A stretch of 64,000 nt of DNA, taken from positions 1,860,089 through 1,924,088 of the forward strand of contig NW_017804243.1 of the NCBI RefSeq assembly GCF_001625305.1, written 5' to 3'. Position numbers and translations under genes: made by a program. The DNA comes from Branchiostoma belcheri. Its lineage: Eukaryota; Chordata; Leptocardii; Amphioxiformes; Branchiostomatidae. The notes beneath the pieces were generated by a model that was not told the origin of the DNA, did not search any database, and was given only the letters and a program-made list of their open reading frames with translations. This document shows, piece by piece, positions 47,901 through 64,000 of this stretch; position 1 is the first letter of the stretch, and each line of letters begins with the position of its first letter.

Positions 47901-47957
47901 GTCATCGTCTTCAAAACGAAGCGCGTTCCTGCCAGCCTCCTGACTGCGCAGCGCCAT
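23917..47957 (-). CDS. FNTB: FNTB, protein farnesyltransferase subunit beta (14 coding exons)
   Basis: FNTB is the catalytic beta subunit that, with FNTA, attaches farnesyl to CaaX cysteines in the cytosol. Exons in coding order: 47874-47957, 47389-47456, 46918-46990, 46521-46612, 46074-46123, 45496-45592, 30093-30176, 28534-28620, 27829-27958, 27292-27336, 26936-27023, 25498-25609, 24933-25047, 23917-24018. They total 1227 bases in one frame, 408 residues; human FNTB has 437. Farnesyl-pocket residues are seen in [15 protein letters not shown]. Zinc ligands are seen in LVDGCYSFW (Asp, Cys) and [12 protein letters not shown] (His). Alpha-alpha barrel repeats such as [20 protein letters not shown] and [19 protein letters not shown] are intact. 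The start is ATG 47957; an in-frame upstream ATG at 47981 adds eight residues. Intron 6 spans 15.3 kb and contains two opposite-strand genes. It is head-to-head with PSMC1 and tail-to-tail with MAX. Confidence 0.95.
24296..24668. mobile_element. PIF/Harbinger-like MITE in FNTB intron 13
   Basis: Inverted ends GGCCACACCAATTTAATTTG and its complement (caaattaaattggtgtggcc) continue into tggttctcggatt on both sides. TTA is duplicated at 24293-24295 and 24669-24671. Copies or fragments occur at about 3160-3350, 39780-40112 and 55889-56190. Confidence 0.65.
25735..26602. mobile_element. CGTTAAGCGTT-rich element in FNTB intron 11
   Basis: Ends gagtctgcatgccc and, inverted, ggtctgcatggggg enclose many copies of the short motif cgttaagcgtt, oriented alike near both ends. 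The middle has two similar blocks, aatttcccgggggagaatg with cccccggacccccc, and tttcccgtcggggggcatt with cccccggacccccc. A shorter relative is in PSMC1 intron 3 (49221-49410). Class unknown. Confidence 0.45.
27896..28062. repeat. Tandem duplication of FNTB exon 9 acceptor and 5' part
   Basis: A unit of about 102 bp is present twice, starting near 27896 and near 27998. It carries the first about 60 bases of FNTB exon 9, its acceptor, and the CAA/TTG trinucleotide run that serves as the pyrimidine tract. The inner copy leads into the rest of the exon. The outer copy, reached first by the spliceosome on the minus strand, runs into a TGA soon after GGYTF. Confidence 0.75.
29166..30046. mobile_element. 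881-bp element with long inverted repeats and 9-bp target duplication
   Basis: It lies in FNTB intron 7, flanked by gaactgtta at 29157-29165 and 30047-30055. The inverted ends run for more than 200 bases, starting GGGTTTATGG with aaaaaggagtccagtccg. They contain arrays of an approximately 19-base unit (gtttctatgggtacttaga and its complement). The interior of about 370 bases shows no transposase. A 9-bp duplication and long inverted ends fit a non-autonomous Mutator-like element, but other foldback classes are possible. Confidence 0.65.
30830..30933. mobile_element. 104-bp near-perfect hairpin in FNTB intron 6
   Basis: Arms starting atgagattgaagaattataa and ending with its complement meet at cataaacatttaatgtttatg. 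The palindrome is almost perfect apart from a small AT-rich indel. It may be a snap-back MITE. Confidence 0.6.
31357..31364 (+). promoter_or_regulatory. CRE-like palindrome upstream of nucleotidyltransferase-TPR gene 1
   Basis: The palindrome TGACGTCA lies about 280 bases before the start codon, in a block conserved upstream of both gene copies. The second copy has the variant TGATGTCA at 40282-40289. Function is inferred from sequence only. Confidence 0.3.
31641..37153 (+). CDS. Nucleotidyltransferase-TPR fusion protein, copy 1
   Basis: I do not recognise a named gene. Proposed exons 31641-31700, 32309-32410, 32756-32856, 33382-33488 and 33750-37153 join in one frame (1257 residues); the first three are the least certain. 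The last two encode a short helical repeat region ([40 protein letters not shown]). A GlnD/DUF294-type nucleotidyltransferase domain follows. It has the hG[GS] loop and acidic pair in [18 protein letters not shown] (34346-34402) and conserved [20 protein letters not shown] and [20 protein letters not shown]. From 35459 there are 13 TPR units of 44 residues. A 75-base in-frame segment (34790-34864) may be a retained mini-intron. The array ends at TAG 37151, where the equivalent codon in other repeats is CGG-like; one further unit lies beyond. No signal or membrane segment is evident. It lies inside FNTB intron 6 on the opposite strand. Substrate is unknown. Confidence 0.75.
35459..37150 (+). 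repeat. Array of 13 near-identical 132-bp TPR units (copy 1)
   Basis: The unit consensus is HPDIAxSLHNLGxAWxxLG, then [20 protein letters not shown], then GENTE: 44 residues or 132 bases. One unit has an extra serine codon. Nucleotide similarity between units is high (for example aaaggccatcagctatcatg, tatggtgagaacactgaaca). Confidence 0.9.
38202..38834. other. Assembly gap (633 N)
   Basis: A run of N lies in FNTB intron 6 between the two nucleotidyltransferase-TPR copies. Open frames called across it are artefacts. Its left flank has repeats of gccggctaccggcg. Confidence 0.99.
38835..40117. other. GC-richer segment and MITE remnant between gene copies
   Basis: 38900-39300 is CpG-rich with CCAAT-type motifs (ctgattggttc, ctgattggata) and could be a promoter of an undetected transcript or the end of an element interrupted by the gap. 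39300-39345 contains a small palindrome around gggcatttatggccc. From about 39780 to 40112 there is the right part of a PIF-like MITE ending ttggtgtggcctta. No gene is recognised. Confidence 0.35.
40409..44338 (+). CDS. Nucleotidyltransferase-TPR fusion protein, copy 2 (frameshifted)
   Basis: This is a paralogue of the gene at 31641-37153. Exon 1 (40409-40625) begins with a hydrophobic, signal-peptide-like stretch ([20 protein letters not shown]), then [20 protein letters not shown]. The main exon starts at 41612 after CTTTCCTACAG and encodes the nucleotidyltransferase with [18 protein letters not shown]; here the acidic pair is Asp-x-Asp. The frame breaks twice. At 42526-42590 a 65-base segment ending TTTTACAG may be a mini-intron, whose removal restores [14 protein letters not shown]. 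At 43502-43506 an extra CTCAG shifts the frame inside a TPR unit. After it about six units continue in a new frame to the stop at 44336-44338. The acidic linker is shorter than in copy 1. It may be a pseudogene or an assembly error. Confidence 0.6.
43198..44338 (+). repeat. TPR array of copy 2 (about 8.5 units of 132 bp)
   Basis: Units follow the same 44-residue consensus as copy 1, with more NNLGNAW-type units near the start. The third unit carries the 5-base insertion. The last unit is cut short after [10 protein letters not shown]. Confidence 0.85.
44546..45495. other. Left part of FNTB intron 6 near exon 6
   Basis: No gene is seen. It contains a repeat with ggttgcccagttgccccggg and the related gggcaacctaaaattctgat, a C run near 44740, and AT-rich DNA. 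Confidence 0.5.
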
Positions 47958-47981
47958 CTTGAGAATGTTGAGTCCACTCAT

Positions 47982-48087
47982 AAACGCCCTCTAGCGGGAA
48001 AAATTGAAAGTGCAACAAATTTTGAAGCAGCTGAAATCAAACGGGCAAACTGCATGCTGGGATAGTTTCCAGATCCCGAAGAGAAAG
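47982..48087. promoter_or_regulatory. Bidirectional promoter of FNTB and PSMC1
   Basis: Only about 106-130 bases separate the FNTB and PSMC1 start codons. The segment tgcatgctgggatagt (48051-48066) contains TGCTGGGA, resembling the ZNF143/THAP11-type motif frequent in divergent animal promoters. No TATA box is seen. The 5' UTRs of both genes must be very short or overlap. Confidence 0.55.
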
Positions 48088-54987
<6,900 letters not shown>

Positions 54988-55279
54988 AAAGGAGAAGGGA
55001 GCTAGTATTATATATTAGTTGTTCTACAATTGCTTCATGCAAGCTGAAAAAACAGATGTTTATCGTCATTGTCATTCAAGAACATATACATGATGGGATG
55101 TAAACCTGAAAGCACAATATAAAATCCACACCATGCCATATCTATGTTGAAAAGCTGAATATAACAATATACGTGTAGTAGGGAGTATGAAGATGGGATT
55201 GGGTATAAAGTAACGAAGTAATACATGCAACTTGAACTATCAGTAATGTTGATTAGTATGAAGACTTTGTTCCAAGAAT

Positions 55280-55285
55280 AATAAA
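55280..55285 (+). terminator. PSMC1 poly(A) signal
   Basis: AATAAA in agaataataaaccatt lies about 290 bases after the PSMC1 stop codon, with a GT/T-rich stretch following (agtagtttctgtttgggtgt). Confidence 0.6.
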
Positions 55286-55394
55286 CCATTGACACTGTAA
55301 AAGATTGTAGTAGTTTCTGTTTGGGTGTTTGTTTGCTTTCCAGACATTTCACCACTAAGAAGAATAACACCAGACAGATTTCAGCCATGTCACT

Positions 55395-58011
55395 TTTATT
55401 AAATATTGACATGCATATTTTGCAACATGATTTTTGGTTCCACAGTAATGATCACAGCTATAAGGCCACAGCTGTTACACAGTGATTATATTGCAGCATC
55501 GATACATAATTTACAGCAAGGTAGCATTAATTAAATGGAAGCATCAGAGCAAGTACACAAAATACGTCAGGGTTTCCAACAAAAATACCTTTCTGTAAAA
55601 ACTGTCACACCATATTTCTCACCACATACACATTTGCATGATTTATATGACTCCCAGATATGAATATGAAATTATTAACTTGCCTTGCTTTTGGACTTGT
55701 CTAACTGAACAAAAGTCCCTAAAAGCAGGCTACGTTTACCTGAAGACAATTTCTTATAAGCTTCCCTTGGCATCTTTCTTTCACATTTTGTTTCATTTTA
55801 AAAACCTCCAAATAGACCCAGTTCACACCACTGAACACAGCAGTATCACACTCCAAAGAACCAACCTGACTTCATGCACAAACTTAGGTAAGGCCACAGT
55901 AATTTAATCTATTAGTTCTCAGATTCTCCCACTTCATATTTTTCTGATTTGCAAAAAAAATTTGAACAAAAAGGTTTGAACTGACTACAAAATGCTTAAG
56001 AAAGTCATTGAATGTCTTCCTAATCGTTACCGTTTTTCCATCTATCAATGCAGTAATTTGTGTGAATATTACAAACAAGCCTGGTACATTGACTTCATGG
56101 CTCCTATCAGCATTCTGGCTTTCATACGACACCTAAGCCTTTTTTTTCTGCAAAAATCTGAGAAGCAACAAATTAACTTGGTGTGGCCAACAGTCACTTA
56201 GAATACTTTTGGTACATACAATAACAGTACAGGTGGGAAACCAACTTGTCATGGATTAATGTTTACATGAAGATCACATGAACTTGTGCACCAGATGATA
56301 GTTATTTCGGTGGTACCAACTTGCATTAAGTCCATCAGATGGACTTTACATACTCACAATTACACATTCAAATGCAAACCACCCCGTCATACAAATGCCA
56401 AGCTGGGCAACTAAAAGTTGCTTACATCAAGTGGGTCGATTTCTATGAGGAGAAATCAATTATTGAGATGTGACTGGAAAGGAAGTTTCCATCTTTCTAG
56501 CTGACTGTACAGTAGCTTCAATTAACAGTCACAAACGTGTACAAAATGCACTCACTAGGCTGTTTTGGACCCCCTATGGCTGTGATTTAGCTCCCTACAC
56601 TTGTTTTTCGAACAGCCTAGGGGTGTTCCTTTTTGTGGCCCTTCATAAATCTTTTTAATAAAACTAAAATTTGCCTTTTAAATGAAACTATAACAGAGGA
56701 AAAACATAACTTTACAAAAAATGTCCCTCAATAAGCAGGAAATAGCATCTCAGAGGGTTATAAGTTTTAAAATTTTTCAGACAGAGAATTCCAGACATAC
56801 ATGTAGGAAGATTCCAGTGAGGGAACATGTACTGCTCTATAATACTGGTATGGAAATATCCTGAACAAGAGGGATGGTATAGCAATATTTTGAGGTCCTT
56901 TCAAAAAACAATGGTATGAGGACTGATAAATGGTATTAACATAGGTCAACATACATGTACATTTGCATAGAAAGCACAAAAAAGTGGGGGAAGTGACTGA
57001 ACTACAATTTTCCCCTTACATATTTCTCTGACTGGAGCAATCTTTTTATGTAGAAAACTAGCAAAACCAATACCAGTATTAGACATTACAACTTTTGTAC
57101 AAATATACCAAACTTTCCTTTAGCAAAGGTAGAAAATCAGTTGAAGGACATCACAAGGTCATAACACACCTGTCCAGCAGCATTTGCTATTTACAGTGTT
57201 TTTTTCTTCCATACAGTAAAAAAAAAATCAATTACATGTACCTGTACATCATAGCCCTTCCAACTCATGACCAAACCCAAAGGACTGAAATGAAAACAAG
57301 AAGTAACTGACAAACATATTAGTAAATGTATGGCTGTTCATTATGGTCATTTATAATATACTTCAGAACTACTAAAGTATGACTGATCCACCTCAACCAG
57401 TACAGAAGTTAGCACCAAGTATCAACCCTTTATAAAACTTCTTGTTTACTGATCATTACAGACTACACAGAATAAATACTTGCTGTAGGACACCAGTGAC
57501 AAGTACATGTATGCAAAAATGGACAAAAAAGTACAATTTGTGAGAAGTTTCTGCCCTTGCTCTCTTCAATAGAAAATAAGAGGCATTACAACTCAAGACT
57601 GGAACTCAAACTTCATATTATGATCTATACAGTACAGTGCCTATCTATCTACTGATTACCTTTCACAGCGTCAGCTTTCACAAATTTGTCCTCCAAAAAA
57701 ACAATGTAAAGAAACTAAAAATGTGACATTTGCAAAGCAAAGACATCATATCTACCTTCACACAGTCTGTTTATTCTTACTTCAACACATTCATATTTAT
57801 GGTGACCCTCCAACTCTGTCCTGCCACTTGCTACATAATCATTAATCTACATGGTGTCTGCTACAGCACCAGTTACCATGGTGACAGCCATCAGGTCCAG
57901 GAGAAGAAGGCAAACGTAAAAAGACCTGCTGCTGCATGCATTCTTACAAAAGTGAACTTGGTCCTTGAGAGTTGACTGAGGAGTCCTGTTCTATATCTCT
58001 TGGGTTGTTTG
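55395..58011 (-). other. Probable ZNF106 3' UTR
   Basis: From the stop codon at 58012 down to a TTTATT (AATAAA on the minus strand) at 55395-55400 there is no other gene. A UTR of about 2.6 kb convergent with PSMC1 is plausible. It contains a degraded PIF-like MITE (55889-56190). Segments such as gtcctgccacttgctacata also occur near 58560, suggesting a local duplication. Confidence 0.4.
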
Positions 58012-63590
<5,579 letters not shown>

Positions 63591-64000
63591 CTGGGACCAA
63601 AAAAGTGGTACATTGTACATTAGTTACTACAACCATCCTATAAGTTGTAGTATATTATTATATATATATTAAGTATAACAGTAACTGTTACAGTCAATCA
63701 GGAAAGGAAGTTGCTGTCAGCTTTTCAATGCCAAGCAGGGTTCTCACTAGGCTATTTGAATCAACCCTATTCCAAAGCATACTGCTGCTAAGGCAAAAAT
63801 AAGATGTTGAGATGTAATGTACTAAGTTCAATCAAAGTTCATTACATCTGTGAGGCAAAAAAGCGATGTCGCTGATGAAAAAGGGTTGCTTGTTTTTTTA
63901 TCGCAGGCTGGTTCTAGCTACATGTATTTATTGGTGGTACCTAAAAATAAAGGGACTCGTCACGTAGCTTCTTTTGGGGCTATTTCAAATGCTTAAAGTA
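63591..64000 (-). other. ZNF106 intron sequence at the window edge
   Basis: No exon is seen between the first visible ZNF106 exon and the edge. It includes a short TATATATA run near 63658-63670. Confidence 0.5.

Overview
The window is intron-rich animal nuclear DNA with about 39% GC by eye, dense short palindromic transposons and vertebrate-like protein-coding exons. The gene content and the order FUT8-MAX-FNTB match human chromosome 14q23. The mixture suggests an invertebrate chordate, most likely an amphioxus (Branchiostoma). That taxon is an inference; no species-specific marker was tested.

Layout. (1) 516-796, minus: first coding exon of FUT8, with a candidate upstream 5' UTR exon/promoter near 12.4 kb. 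The intron between them is filled with repeats. (2) 14111-18573, plus: complete MAX in five coding exons, with one base missing inside the bHLH exon. (3) 23917-47957, minus: complete FNTB in 14 coding exons that join in frame. (4) FNTB intron 6 (30177-45495) holds two tandem, opposite-strand genes (31641-37153 and 40409-44338). Each encodes a GlnD/DUF294-like nucleotidyltransferase joined to a long array of 44-residue TPR repeats. Copy 1 is open; copy 2 has a frameshift. A 633-base assembly gap lies between them. (5) 48088-54987, plus: complete PSMC1 (26S proteasome ATPase Rpt2), divergent from FNTB across a promoter of about 100 bp. It has two tandem equal-length versions of exon 6 (6a/6b) separated by only 38 bp, and a decayed partial copy of exon 5. 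(6) 58012-63590, minus: the 3' half of ZNF106 (WD40 repeats plus C-terminal C2H2-like fingers), running off the right edge. Its 3' UTR converges on PSMC1.

The housekeeping genes are functionally unrelated to each other (core fucosylation, MYC-network transcription, protein prenylation, proteasome, an RNA-associated WD40 protein). Their shared order is a synteny feature, not an operon. The two most unusual items are the nested nucleotidyltransferase-TPR gene pair and the apparently mutually exclusive exons in an otherwise nearly invariant proteasome ATPase.

The rest is introns and intergenic DNA, rich in MITE-like families: PIF/Harbinger-like (TTA target duplications), pogo/Tigger-like (TA), a long-TIR element with a 9-bp duplication, and several unclassified families. 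Exon boundaries were read by hand from splice signals, reading phase and remembered human protein sequences; no alignment was run.
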